Positions 10,251 through 23,604 of a DNA stretch of 64,000 nucleotides are shown here, piece after piece. Source of the stretch: Hippophae tibetana (Eukaryota; Streptophyta; Magnoliopsida; Rosales; Elaeagnaceae). The position numbers and the translations under genes were made by a program. Location: assembly GCA_037013495.1 (NCBI GenBank), contig CM072807.1, positions 3,135,001 through 3,199,000 of the forward strand, in the 5' to 3' direction. Numbering within the stretch: position 1 is the stretch's first letter; each line of letters starts with the position of its first letter. The notes beneath the pieces were generated by a model. That model was not told where the DNA came from, did no database searches, and saw nothing but the letters and a program-made list of their open reading frames with translations.

Positions 10251-12060
10251 AGTGTCAAATATGAATGTTAATTTGCATAACATATACTTTGGACATAATG
10301 ATCAATTTAGAGCTCAGTCCATTTAAATAGTTTGATTTAACTGATAGTTCGAGTCATTAGAAGAATTATCCCAAGGAAACCTATTTTTACCCGCACCTAC
10401 AATGACACCAATAGTTTGAGTTTGCCTACACACGAGACTCTTGGTGTTTGAAAGTTGACCTCTAAGTCGAGCCATGGTATGGTCGACCTTAAGCTTTAAA
10501 TATACTCTCTTTTACTTTTGTATTCTTTTAACATGTTATGATGTATACTCTTTATGTAAACGATATATATACATGCAATATTCTATATATACATGGATCT
10601 CATAAAAGATCCACACATTCTAAAAAAAATTAACTTTTCTTTAATTTTTTCTACAAATCGGATCAATCTTAACACAGGTAAAATAAATTTGTATATTAAC
10701 ATGTTACTTTTTTCAAAAACAATTCACACAAAATAATATAATTAATACGACATTGTAACTTTTAAAAATATGTGATCAAGTTATTGATTGATTTAAATAA
10801 AATTAATACATTAACTATAATAAGATACAATTTAGAATATTAATTTTTTAATTCATTGTAATAATGACATTAATTTTATTAAAAAAATTAAATAAATCCA
10901 AAAATATAAGAATAATTTTGATATTTTATAAAAAAACAGACAAAAAACTCAACAAATTCCATCCTTCTAGCGAACCCATCCCCTATCCTACACCCACTTA
11001 GGAGCCCGACCCCACCTGTACCCGCGAGCCTAACCCAACGGATGAGCTCAACCCTCACCCCTCCCTCAACCCACACGTGTTTTTTGAGTTTTTTTTAACT
11101 TTTAAAATGTTAATATTACCTTCATAAAAATACCATAAATAACAATCACATCAAGTATAAATATATCAAAAATATCCTTGTGTGTTGCATGCATATTATA
11201 CATACACAAAAGCTATAATCTCCATCATACCCAGCACACAAGATTAACATAAATAAGATAGATTCGTTCTCAAAATGGACGATAGATAAACTGAAAAATT
11301 AGAATCATCAACATATTTAAGAAAACTGAACCGTATGATTGTTGTAGTAACTATTGATTTTCCTCCTTTTGATATCACTTTCCAATACAAGATCAGTAGA
11401 TACAGAAGTTTAAATGCCATTGGTTTCTTCACTTTCTAATAATACCTAAAAATGTTGGTCTAAAACATTGATTCATGTCACTAAATTTGTTATACTCTCC
11501 GACACAACTTCATGTCCTTCCATAACATTGCATCACCTAACAAATTTTCCTATAACACAAATAAAAAACAATTAATATTTGTTATAATTTATAATGGCAC
11601 TTTCTAAATTATTTATTATCATAGATATTATTTTCTATTGTATTTACCAGTTTGAGCTTTGAAAATTATTTCAATTGCTCTAGATTTGAGAGCATATTGA
11701 AATCGTGGATCCTCAAGTTTTACGAAGAGATAAAAATGAAATGAGAAAGAAGGGAATTATTGAACACATTCTCTATTTAAGAGCTCTCAAGATTAGAAAT
11801 TTCATTCTTTGGATTGTTTGAATGTCAAAATATATATGATACCACTTTCACCTTATAAATACAAATTGATTAACAAATAAGAGATATTAAAAGTTAAAAC
11901 CAATTGCTTATAAAAATAGAGAATGTTAATAAAGTTACTATCTTTTCATCTTGGGAACTAAAGAAATACGAGATTAAAAGAGCTTTAGAATTCACTGCTT
12001 TGGTTGTTGTTTAGCAATGTTTTAATCATTTATTGAATCCAAAAACAGAAAAAATACAGT
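10251..12060. other. Intergenic, no gene seen
   Basis: AT-rich sequence with no convincing coding frame. A short GC-rich patch at 10970-11085 (repeated cccgacccc / acccgcgagcc / aacccaacgg-like words) differs from its surroundings and looks like an internal piece of an old transposon. I do not recognise it. Confidence 0.5.
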
Positions 12061-12394
12061 TGTTAAGTTTCCTTTAGTCTCATTTTAACCAAGAGTTAGG
12101 TAGAATATTATTTATAAGTTTGGGCAACCCTTAACTCAATAAGATCTTATTGAGTTAAATTAGGCTTGAGTTTTTAATGGTATCAGAGTTGGGTCTGACT
12201 TGACCAGTGACTTAGGCTTTATCCTTAACAGTCTCACCATGATTTTGTGATACCATCTCTATCCGTGTGGAAAGGCTGTTAAGTTTCCTTCCATCCTACA
12301 TCGGCTAGGAGTTTGATAGTAGTACTGTTTATAGGTTTAGTCAACACCTAACTCAATGAGATTTTATTGGGTCAAGTTAGTTCTTGTTTTCTCA
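12061..12394 (+). mobile_element. TRIM-type miniature LTR retrotransposon
   Basis: Two related direct repeats of about 117 bp, both beginning TGTTAAGTTTCCTT (12061-12177 and 12277-12394) and both carrying AACTCAATRAGAT and TATTGRGTYAA. They flank an internal part of only about 100 bases. The internal part begins with TGGTATCAGAGTTGGGTC (12178-12195), a tRNA-Met primer-binding site, and ends with the purine-rich GTGTGGAAAGG before the second repeat. There is no coding capacity. The LTRs have diverged considerably, so it is old. No clear target duplication is visible. Confidence 0.8.
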
Positions 12395-14232
12395 CCATCA
12401 TTGTTCCATGGAAATAAGATAAAAACTGATTTAGATAATTTACTATCAAATATGATAAGAGAGGATTGAAGTTACAAGACAACTACAAACACAAAACCCA
12501 TTAGAGTATTCAAAATAAATCAGATTTTTCTTCCTTGTGTTATATTTGAATTGTTTTAAAGATTACCTTTGAGATTGATACAAACAACTTGACGAACAAA
12601 CACATACAATAGAGGCGACAATTGAAGGTTTCGTGTAGGGAGGGCTCTCGCAAAAGTTTAAGGAAACGAAATGTTTATTATAGATTGTAGTGATTAGTTG
12701 CTTTTCAGGGTGTAATTACATTTTACATGTTTACCCTAACGCTAGTTAAATGGAGTATATCCTTGACATTTTAACAAAATCATAGATTTTTGGAAAATAT
12801 TGTAAATTTTAGGGATATATTTTATTAATATTTTCTCCTTGTTATTCTTCTCATTTTGCTTACTTATTATTAATAATAAAAACATATAAATAATTGGTTA
12901 TTTTTATAATTTTACCAATTTTTTAAATTTTAGAATCTTATTTCATCATTGTATGAATAAAAGCATATCACTCGCATTTTGGCAGATTTGAGACGGTCTT
13001 AAAAACCACTACTTTAATTTCCAATTGAAATTATTTTCATCTTTTTAATTGTTTCTTTCCTTTATTTTAAATTAATTAATATAACATCAAATTATAGTAA
13101 AAATTAAAAATATATTATCTAATTTTATCGAGTAAAAAATAACACTTAAATATTATTAATGATATAAATTTAACACTATCATTATTATTGATACAAATAC
13201 ATCATCAAAATTTTATTAATGATACAATTTTACCATTAAATTACTTGTTATTGATATAAATTTATTACCAAGAAATAACATAATAATACATTTATATCAA
13301 TAATTATAATTAAATATTATTTTTATTATTTAATAAAATAAAATTATATATTTATAACTTTACAAACTTTTTTCTTTTATGGATTAATACATGAGCATTC
13401 AACACAAGCAATCTAGTATCACTTTTTAAATCTTTTACATCCCCATCTTATTTGTTCTCTTCAAGTACAATTCTAGATTTTTAATAAAAAAAATTTTTGG
13501 ATCTAACTCATCATTTATCTTGCATTTCCAAGAAAACTCAAATAAATGTTTTTGTTGATATTTTACATGTCTATATATTAGAATTAAACATGTTTTTCTT
13601 ATGTAAAAATATTTCAAAGATATTAAGAGTTTGATTTGAAATAGAAGGTGAAGGTGGTCTCGATCGTCGAAGAATGACTCTTCTAACTTAGATGTCAACT
13701 GTTAATAGGAGAAACTGAATCGGATTGTTAATCGACAATATTTTAAGAACACAAAAATTAACGACAATCTTTTAAATTCAAACTCCTCTACCATCTTCAC
13801 TATCACCGCACTAATCGAACCTTGTTAAAAATTATCAAAGATGAAGGCTCTTGCAAAAAAGTGATTGCAAACAAGGATAAAAAATCCTAGAATTGTTTTT
13901 GAGATAGACTTCAACTAAAACGTATTAGTCCTACTTGGACATCTTCAATACAAGTCCCTACATCCAATATCCATATCCCAAATAACAACGTCACATAATC
14001 CCAATCCCAATCCCAATTCTAACAATATCAAATTCAATACACCATAAAAAGTGATTCGACCTCACTCAAATCCAATAACTCATTCCTCTCCGACCCGAAT
14101 GATCATGGAGACAATACAAACAATTCACCACGGCTACTAATGGTCCATCGTTCGTGTAGTCGATTGGAAGATGCAATCGACCAGTCATGAAGTGTCTTGC
14201 ATCGTTTGTCAACGACATTACCCGAGGAACGA
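12395..14232. other. Intergenic, no gene seen
   Basis: Mostly AT-rich. Bases 13640-14230 are less AT-rich and could be a remnant of a coding region on the minus strand, but I could not build an uninterrupted product. Confidence 0.4.
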
Positions 14233-14631
14233 TCAATGTCGACTAGAGAGGTGTGGTAGCACAAGAGGTAGCAGCTGAAGCATAAGAAGAGGAAGAATAA
14301 GAAGGTGGAGATGGGAATGAAGGAGAGTCGATGAGGATGTCATTGATGGACTTGTTACAAGAGACGGATAGATAGATGGGTTTGAGTGGGTCAATGTATA
14401 GAAGGGGGGAGAGGAAGAGACTGGTGGTGATGAAATGGAACTACTTGTTTTGTGTGTATGGTGAGGCATAAAGGTGCAGCTGCTTTTATTCCTTGTGGAC
14501 ATACTTTTTGCTGGTTGTGTTCTAGAGAGCTTTGGATCAGTGGAAGGAACTGTCCTCTCTCCAACAGTTTCATCTTGGAGATTCTTGATATCTTCTAAAG
14601 AAAGAAAACAATTGTTGTTACTCTTGTCCAA
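14233..14631 (-). CDS. Hypothetical low-complexity ORF
   Basis: A 132-residue frame starting MDKSNNNCFLSLEDIKNLQD. The first 45 residues look like ordinary protein. The rest is serine, proline, histidine and leucine repeats of the kind produced by pyrimidine-rich DNA. I recognise no domain. It may be a first exon, a decayed gene fragment or a chance frame; GT donor candidates occur after about residue 43. Confidence 0.2.
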   Translation of the reverse strand: MDKSNNNCFLSLEDIKNLQDETVGERTVPSTDPKLSRTQPAKSMSTRNKSSCTFMPHHTHKTSSSISSPPVSSSPPFYTLTHSNPSIYPSLVTSPSMTSSSTLLHSHLHLLILPLLMLQLLPLVLPHLSSRH

Positions 14632-15422
14632 TTTTTATACATGAATACAAATTGTTTCAACACGTTCCTCTCCTCTATTTATTCTGAAACTATTTGTAGT
14701 TCTGAATCTTTGTGGATTGGAGCTTGAGCGAAAACACTAGGGATTGTTCTATGAGAAACACAGTTATCAATGTCAAGTTTTCAGTTTTTAGTTTTTAGTC
14801 TCGTCTGTAAGTAGGGAATGGTAAGAAAAATAAGGAACGTCCTCGAAGGAAATATATTAAGCCATAAGCTTCTCCAGCCACAGATATGGAGAGCAAACGC
14901 AAGTGAAGCTTCACACATAACAAGGCATGGTATGTATGCCTCACTCTATCTTTTCCTTTTCCTTAAAGATTGCCAGAAGCCAGCTTGCTGCAACCTTGTT
15001 AACAATAACACTTGATGCAAGATCTCTACTTGAAATACTAAAAAATGTAATTTCAAAAGGAATTGTTAGCTTTTACATGCACCGTTTTATACATTGCAAG
15101 TCCTAAAAAGTGTACATGGAAACTTTTGGGACAAAAGATCACTAAAAAAGCACTCAAAAACCAGATAACTTAAGATAGCACCTAATAGACAGATATTCCT
15201 AGCTCATGTTCATTGTTCACAGACCACAGTCACCATGTGTATAAGAAGAACCTATTTGAGAGCACAACTCGGAAACATAAACACTTCCATAAGCAAAACT
15301 CTATCAACCATTTTAGTTATCCTTTAGAGACAGAGAGGAGGAGGATGAAAAAAGAGAAAGGGGGTGGGGGATTGAGACGGAAGAGCCACACAAAGAGGAG
15401 TCAAGAATTACTCTTAATTTAG

Positions 15423-18400
15423 TTATCCTTTGGTTCTCATGATTGTGATGCTACCATTACCACCGTCCGTGCGAATTTTAGTTTTCCCAACAACAGGCTT
15501 CCCAGAAAAGGCTGAGGTGGGGTAAGAAGCACGTGAACCACTGGCAGTTTGCTTCAACTTCGAAGGTGGTGGAGTCTGGATTCTCTGATTTATGTCCTTT
15601 AGAGTTACATCTCCCTGGGCGCCAGAAGGCTTAATGAAAGCAAAAGGATAAACCACTGAAGAAGCCAGATTTACAGGAGCCTGAATGTATGATTTCCTAC
15701 CTATGCACAACAAAGGAACTTGAAATTGTTGAAATTTGTTCATATTTACATATTTTAACAACTTCAATTCATGATTTGGTTAATTTAAAAGGTTCTTTCA
15801 TGTGCCCATGTGGATTCAATCAGAATTTGTCACATTACGGTGAGATAAAATTCAAAGTACTAGTTGTAAGTTATTTAAATACAGTGAACACAAGGAACAC
15901 AACACATCAAGAACCGGGAAATACCTTTAAAAACAATTTTCGCTGGAGTTTGGGTAACATGCTTCTGAGCCATATTATTTCCATTCCCAGGCCCAGTTCC
16001 ACTGAACTCTATATCACAAAAATAATTATAATTATACTAAAAGTGATGAAGAATAGCTAAGAGGGAAGTAAAAGCAAAAAAAGTACCAATGGAATTACAA
16101 ATATGATATCATCTACCTCTAACATTAGCTTGAACTTCAGATGCACCAGAGATACTCCTGTGATACAAACAGTAAATCTTGAGATTCTTCTTAATTCATT
16201 ATGAAAACAGTAAAATAAAGACTTCAGAGTAGCATACAAATCTTCAGTGCTGCAAAGGAGATCATCAGGGCTACATTGCATATCAGCATCATTAAAGCAT
16301 TCAGCAATCCATCCATCATATGACTGATCCAGTATATCACAACCAGAGGAAGAAATGGTTCCTGGCATATGTTACACAATAATATCAAGACCCAGCTAAA
16401 TCAAATAAACACATAAACGTATCAGGTAAAGGGTTTTACAAGATGTAGACCTGGAAACTCAGGTTCCCAATGTGACACTGAAGGTAAGGTGTCCTGGAAT
16501 GAATCATTTGTTTCCTAAACAATGAACAAAAAATAAATAAATGCAGGCAATAAAACCATAGCAGATATTAAAGAATTTAACAGGCAATAATAAAATCCCT
16601 TCCAACAATTAAAAATTATGCAAAGTATCAGTCACTAAAATTATAGAAACTCCCATGTTAAATAGAGAGGCACTAGAACAGAACAAGCCGGATGTGATAG
16701 CTAGAGTATTAGAGAAGCAAAGTGATGGAAGTCATTCCGAGTTTGAGCATTAAGTAACAAATTAAATCATCTATTGAACAAAGTGAAAAAATCGCAAATT
16801 TTTGCAACATATTCACACGTTAAAGTGGGAAAAAATATTTTCTTAATTGGTATTTTACTGTTCGTACTATTAAATCAAAAGAACAAATAATAAGCAGACC
16901 GACTAACCAACTCACTACATAATGACTTCCCTGGTTTCATCTAGAGATCTAGTATTGAAATCTGATGATATGTATGGCACCAATATAATAATTCAAACAA
17001 GTAAAGGGTATTTAGCACAAACATATGATTTTAGGAATGTAGATGACACTTCTTCACAGATAAGGGAAGAATCCACAGCTTGAGTATTGAATTGTAGCAC
17101 CCTGCGCCTCTTCCGTATTGAGGAGGACTCTCTGCATTTTTCAGCCTCCTTGCTCAAATTATCAGAAATCCGATCTTCTATATTTGGAAAAGAACAACTA
17201 AAGAAGCACTGTACTTTGGATAGCAGATAATTGAAATGCAAAGAAATGTCAAATAACCCACCCTCTTTGAGGGGAAAGAAAAGAAAGTAGCAAACCTACC
17301 ACAATGGTATGCCAAATCCCCACAGGCCTTAACTGGGGTTGTTTCACCATTCACCATGAAGGAAACATCTTCATTTTGAGACACACCATTCCAAATGCAT
17401 TGAGGTATTTCTGATTAAAACAAGTCCAACTCAGATACCTCTAATTTTAGACTAAATTGATATTTATTGAGTTAAGAAGCACCAGGTGTCATACCGTAAT
17501 TGAGAGCCTCCTGGACACAGTAATCCTCCTTTTGCCAATCCCATTCCACGCTACTACTATTTCAGGACACAATATGCAAAAACACTATCCAGTCAGAAAT
17601 GAGAGCTCACAACAATTAATGAAAAATAAGGTAACTTCGTTCTCACTTCTCAGGCCATGGCAAGCATAACAGAAAAGTAACAGACACAGGATAAACAACA
17701 AGTCATCATATATAAAGCACATTTAATCAAATCTGCTAATATCCATTTTTCTCTGCGTTTATTTTCAACTGGAGAATTGCAAAAGGGAACATTTGGCTCA
17801 TAATTGAAGTTCATTGACACAAGCACAATTATAATTCATTTTTCTTTGTCCTGTTGCTGAAACATAGCAAACAAACAACCGGTAGTTCAGCTCATAACAA
17901 ACTGTAAAAGTTCGTTGTAGATGAGGAACATCGAAGACACAATCACATAATCTTCTTTGTTTGTTGTTAGAATGTATCAACATCTTCTTTGTTCGTCTGT
18001 AAAATATATCAACCAAAAAAGCAGAATAAATATTGTTCCAAATTTCACCAAGTGCCTGTCAAGGAAACCTCTACGAGTAGTAGTCTTTTATGAAGAATGC
18101 AATAGATAAATTATAATCATGCAGAAAGAGAATACAAAATCCTATCATTTAGGTAAGAAATCATAAAGACTAGCATTTCTCTAGTGAAGGTATGTATTGT
18201 TTACAAAGAAAAGTTGTTTTCCACAATTAAAAGCAAAACAGGAACTATGAAATAGAAACTAAGAATTAGCCAAATATAGTCATACATATTCCATTCTAAC
18301 TTTAATACACTTCTGCCGCCCTGAATGATGAAATCGCAATGTCAAAGGAAGTAAGAGCTAATCAAGTAGTAGGTTAGTAACCCATCATTACAGATATCAA

Positions 18401-19025
18401 AACAGAAAACTAGAAAGTAAAATGAGAACATTCAATCCAGTTCTAGTATCCTGAAAAATGAAAAACATCCCTCTGGAATAAAGGCACCTGCAATAATGTA
18501 GATCTGAAATTCTTAATGGTTAATAAAGCGATGATAAATCAGTGTAATCCACTTTTTATGATACCATGATTCCATGATGAGCTAACACAAAATATTGAAC
18601 CAAAACCAATGACCCAAGAAATAAACCAGAGAGCCCACATCTTAATCCAATCATCCTCGTTTTCATTCTTATGGTTTTTACTATAACCAAACATTCTAGA
18701 TACTCAAAATTGCATAGATACAAAGAAACAAAAAATACTTAATCATACCCAATTAACAGAACCAGCATTCAGTCCCAAAAAAATAAATTGGACAAAAAAA
18801 GAAGAAAAAACCCATCTCACAGAAACTTGCATTAAAATAACACAAACCGAAAAATAAAAAATAAAATCACAGTCCAAACAATCACACCCAAAAAAATATA
18901 AATAAATTAATAAATCTCGCCAGAGAAACAAGCATTATCAAACAAAAACCCATTAAGGGAAACCGATCATTAAACAAAAACACATAAATAGAAGGGATGA
19001 TTTACTTGTCGTTACTGATATTCAT
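15423..19025 (-). CDS. XRI1: XRI1-like protein (X-ray induced transcript 1 family)
   Basis: Nine coding exons on the minus strand: 19006-19025, 17495-17556, 17300-17410, 17023-17177, 16451-16514, 16238-16361, 16117-16157, 15925-16008, 15423-15700. All introns are GT-AG, all junction phases agree, and the sum is 939 bases (312 residues plus TAA). The N-terminus (MNISNDN, then EWDWQKEDYC) and conserved blocks TPVKACGDLAYH, RKRRRVLQF, WIAECFND, ISGASEVQ, YPFAFIKPSG, TLKDINQRIQTPPPSK and the C-terminal GNGSITIMRTKG fit plant XRI1. In Arabidopsis this is a DNA-damage-inducible protein needed for meiosis and double-strand break repair, without a known enzymatic fold. Its role here is inferred from that homology. 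The first intron (17557-19005) is by far the longest and separates a 20-base coding exon from the rest. Confidence 0.85.
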
Positions 19026-19190
19026 CCCGAAAGCAGCAACTGTACCGTCCTCACAGAATCGCAGTTTTCTTCCCCTATTCACTCCTATTTAGTCTTTACC
19101 CACCAAAACTAGCCGTTACGAATGGCCGATTCACTCATTAACTCTATTAATATAGCAGTTCACTACTCTTTTGTAATGTGTGCTATTATC

Positions 19191-19202
19191 ATCTATATAT
19201 GA
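19191..19202 (-). promoter_or_regulatory. Possible TATA box of the XRI1-like gene
   Basis: The minus strand reads CATATATAGAT about 170 bases upstream of the proposed start codon. A GAA/TTC triplet repeat (19212-19241) lies just upstream. The call rests on position and sequence only. Confidence 0.35.
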
Positions 19203-19211
19203 GGATGAACG

Positions 19212-19241
19212 AAATAAAAGGAAGAAGAAGAAGAAGAAGAA
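19212..19241. repeat. (GAA)n microsatellite in the XRI1-like promoter
   Basis: About eight GAA/AAG triplets (aaggaagaagaagaag...). On the gene's strand it is a TTC tract, a common feature of plant 5' flanks. Confidence 0.8.
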
Positions 19242-19244
19242 AAG

Positions 19245-21911
19245 CGCCGACCAACACGCACTTTCCCTCTGTGCTTTTTATTTTATATTTTTAACCTTAT
19301 TTTGCATATTTTACCATAAAATCTCAAATCTCTCTAGAAATGGGAATTGAATACAAGACAGACTGCAAAGTTTATGAGATCATGACCACTCTTACAGAGC
19401 ACGCTCTTATTGTCTTGGGCCCACCTTTTTACTTTCAAAGCCCGTTAATCAATGTTATTTTTTTTTTATTTACAAAAATATACGCATTGTTTTTTAAACT
19501 CACGTATACTTAAATTGTCCCGATATATACGACACGACAATATATTTTCGCAGAGTGTTTGTCACTACTTTGTGTTTTATTTGAATTTATCATTTTTGTA
19601 TTATTTTAATGTGCTATGTTACCGTATTTTAAATTATTAATTATATTTTTTTTATAATAATAATAATATTTAAATATTATTAAATGTAATAATTTATTTA
19701 ATTTTATTATAATAATAATAGAAATAGTTGTTACAATTTTTTATTCACTCAACTGGGCTCCTTCAAGCACGATACTCACATATTATGGATGTATTGTTTT
19801 TTTAATTATTTTATTAATATATTTAAATTTTATAATAATAAAAATATATATTAATATGGTTTAATAAATTAAAATTTAATTTAAATGATATTTAGGTTTA
19901 ATAAAAACTATTTGAGTTTGGGTTTTTATTGTAGTATAAATATATAAAATATACATAAATAATATAATTTTTATAATTAAAAATTTTAAGTAATTTTATT
20001 TTTTTCACTCAGTGTCTAATGGGGGTAGTTTATAGAATACCTTTTTAAGTTTTTTTTTTGTGTGTGTTTATTTTGTTTATGAATGAGTGAGACAAATGAT
20101 AAAATAATTTTTTTATCTATTAAATTTTTTATAACATATGACAATAATTTGAGGATTAATATTGATTATTTTAACCACTTTTCATTTTTATTAAACATGT
20201 ATTTAAATTAAACAATAATTATTTTTTAATTCTAAATTTGTTAACATTGTACGTGAATATTCTAAATATACATGTAAAGTAAATAAAAAATACTTGACAG
20301 TTTATTATCAATCAAATTAACCACATGAAAAATTTGAGTTATTGGACAATAAGAAAATAAATATAAAATATATGAATTAAACAGCATATATAAAAATATT
20401 TTAAATTTGTCTTTATTTTCCTTTACAAATTAACATTAAAATAAATATATAGCTGACAATTGGTATTAAATATTATAAAATTACTACACTTTTTCATTTG
20501 CATACTTGAAAGAAAACATTAGGTACTCAAATATAAAACCAAATCCAGTTATTGTATTAACATTTAGTATTGTTTTTAATTTCTTTATTTTATACTATTA
20601 AAATTAGTTTTTTTAATATTATATTATCACATTTAATAAAGACTTTAAACATGATAATAGAATAAATATCATATCTAATAAAAACTTTATTTATACGATG
20701 ATTACCTCTTCATTAAATGTTATATATGATATAATAATAAAGATAAGAATAATGTACTTAATGGTATATAAAATAAAATATGATCTAATAATAAATATAA
20801 GAATAATGTATTTAATGGTATATAAAAATCAAATGCATTTAATAGTAGATAACATTATTTTTATTATTCTATTTTTTTTATAAAAAAACTTAAAAAGTTA
20901 ATTTACTTTATATCGTAAATAGATATTTTATAATATAAAAATCACTTTTTGGTAGATTTATTTTATTTATATTTTTTCATTAATTATTTGAATAAAAATA
21001 CATATTTATGCTATTTCTTTACCAATATGTTGTTATATAATTTTTTTTTATCTATATATTTATCTATGATAATCTATGTTATATTTATGCCAGTAAAATT
21101 GGTGCCTAAATCTTTTTATCTATATGTTTAGTGTTTAAAATTATGAAGATTATATATATAATATCAATATTTTATTTTTCTTAAAAAACGATCAATATAT
21201 CAATTGAACTAGACAAATAGTCGATTAAAGAACTTTACAATAGAATGAAATATAAAAACTCAAAATTTCTCGTATGTTTAAGAATGTTTTTAATTTTGAT
21301 TTTAATAATTTTGATTGTTGATGTATTAGATAGATAATTTTTTATCTAAATTATATATCTTCATCTTTAATGAAATTATATTTTCTCAAAAAATAATGAA
21401 TGGTATGTCTCTTTAAAATAGTTTAAATATAAATAAAATATCATTATATTTTAAATTAAAAACATCTTTTATTCTTTATATTTAAGAAAAATTATACATA
21501 TGATCAAGATAGTTTCAAAACTCAATTACTTTAATATCAATAGTTTTTGGACCTGTGTTACATAATTTTTACAAAAATAACAACCAAAATCCAATATAAA
21601 GATAGAAAATAAAAATATTAATAAATTCTTAATTCTTAAATATTTAATATTTAATATTATTTTAAAATATGTGTTTTTTCGTGCATTAATAAAATAATTA
21701 TTCATATAAAAATATAAAAATATTTTTTAATAAACTGGGAACATAAAATTGAAAAAAGAATTTAATCAACAACATTTATTATAAACAAAGAAATATAGTG
21801 TGATTAATATGATAGAATTAAAGTGAATATATATGTAGTTTTATTTGAATAAAATATAAGTATAGAGTTTTTTCTATAAATTTATAATGAATATAGATAA
21901 AATGTATAATA
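19245..21911. other. AT-rich intergenic region
   Basis: Very AT-rich with no gene. It includes an imperfect tandem duplication of about 65 bases at 20729-20835 (each unit ends in ataagaataatgt, then ttaatggtatataaaa). Confidence 0.6.
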
Positions 21912-21916
21912 AATAT
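21912..21916. repeat. Target-site duplication AATAT (left)
   Basis: Identical to 27828-27832 on the other side of the LTR element. It supports the boundaries chosen. Confidence 0.75.
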
Positions 21917-22449
21917 TGTTCCAAGAAATATCCTATATGATTCTAGTGATTATAAAAAGAATTATAAAATGTCAATAATGACCAAACCTTTTATTCTTCT
22001 TACCAAAGAGATATATATAGTACTTATTATACAGATGTCGAGTATAGAATGTCAATAATGGTCCGACCTTTTATTCTTCTTACTAAAGAGATATATATAA
22101 TGCATATTATATAAATGTCAAGATTATATAAGTAGACGTTATTATTTGAGTTGTTAGGGTACATACAAAGTAGTTTTACATAGAATCAGATCGATGTCCT
22201 CAAGTCGTCGTATACATCCTGCCTGAGGACTTGTATGCAAAGAAGTGATCTAGGTCGTTAGAGTGGTATACCGACTGTTTACTTAGTCCGAGTTTTGATC
22301 ATTAGGTCATAACCCTCAGGTATTGGTTGATTACTTCCAAGGATCAGGTTGCTATATACGAGTTGCTAAACAAGTGCTACCTTTACCATATATGCGAGGT
22401 ACCTCATGTCGTTAGGATCGTGTACCTACTACTTGGATAATACCAAACA
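21917..22449. repeat. Left LTR of the large element
   Basis: 533 bases. It is longer than the right LTR, partly because of an 80-bp internal tandem duplication (about 21957-22116: the phrase tgtcaataatg...cttttattcttctta occurs twice, 80 bases apart) and partly because of extra sequence at 22280-22400. Confidence 0.75.
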
Positions 22450-22800
22450 ATAATTCCCTTATTCTCTTGATTTTGAAAAATTAAGGGAATATTCACTAAT
22501 CAAATAAGCCTTTCAACTTCTCTAAACACCAAGTCGATGTATACGGGGTGCTAAATTACTTACATTTACCATATGAACGATGTACCTTAAGCTGCTAAGT
22601 GAATGTTATTATGCCTCTTCATTGTCACAGAGGAATAATGAGTATTCCTTATGAATAAGGAGATGAATGGCCTTGTAATTGGAGGGCATACATATAAGCC
22701 TTTATTAATCATGCGTTGATACTAAAACTCCCCAATAGTGCATCTCATGTCAGTAAGCTACTCACTAATTTAGGACTTGAGTTCATTTATTTTTGTAGGT

Positions 22801-23040
22801 ATGGATTATACAAAATTTGATTTTGAAGATTCGATCGATGTTTGGTACTCATGACCTATAGCCCATAATGCCAATGACTAGTTGAAATATCTTGCCTTTA
22901 AGGATTGAAATTTCAGTTGTGTAGATGAGGAACTTATTGAAATTCCTCCTCTAGCCCCAATCGAAATGTAAAACCTTCCTATCTTGCTATTCGACTTAAT
23001 TAAGATCATGAAAGTGATGTGAGTTTCATGATTTGTAGTT
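22801..23040 (+). pseudogene. Possible decayed coding segment in the LTR element
   Basis: From the ATG at 22801 one frame reads MDYTKFDFEDSIDVWYS and continues with protein-like composition (for example VDEELIEIPPLAPIEM) but is interrupted by about five stops. I do not recognise the family. It could be a captured host fragment or a remnant of an element gene. It lies on the strand opposite to the proposed element orientation. Confidence 0.25.
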
Positions 23041-23604
23041 TTGAAAATGTAAGTATAGAACTTGGACCTAATTGGGCCCTAATACACCTTGATATGGTAT
23101 TTTCAAAATAATAAGAATAAAGCACCCCTTACAAATAACTCAGTATAAGGTTCATTTTTGAATGAAGTGGGGGAACTTGTTAGAGGAAATTTATTAACCC
23201 ATATACAGATGCGATCTTATCCAATAAATGACCTTATCTAATAAAGGGATGTGGATGTAACATAAATCTGTGTTATTCATGGATCAAGAACTTCGCGGAT
23301 TCAAGACCTATTATGAAGCTATTCAACAAGATTTGAAGGATGTAGGCAACGATCTAATTAAGGAGATGAACACAAATAAGAGGGGATGATTTCCACGAAT
23401 TAACTAAGTGGTAGAACAAATAACGCTAGAGAAAGGTACTCGTAAAGTACCTATTTTTAAGAATATTGGCTTGCTACGAATGTGAGATATATTGATTAGG
23501 AGTACTCATTTCAACTTGGTGTTTTCCTTTTATACTTGTAATTTATTATAGCACTTATTATTAAAAAGAAGATCTACTTTTTTGAAGTCAATAGTCTTTC
23601 TTAG

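Noticed and set aside
12178..12195. TGGTATCAGAGTTGGGTC read as part of a tRNA gene
   Set aside because: It matches the complement of the tRNA-Met 3' end next to an LTR, so it is a primer-binding site and not a tRNA.
14391..14573. Second overlapping frame in the 14.2-14.6 kb region
   Set aside because: Low-complexity overlap of another weak ORF; no way to tell a real product.
15213..15422. Plus-strand ORF beside the XRI1-like stop codon
   Set aside because: It lies in the 3' UTR of the minus-strand gene and has purine-rich low-complexity sequence.
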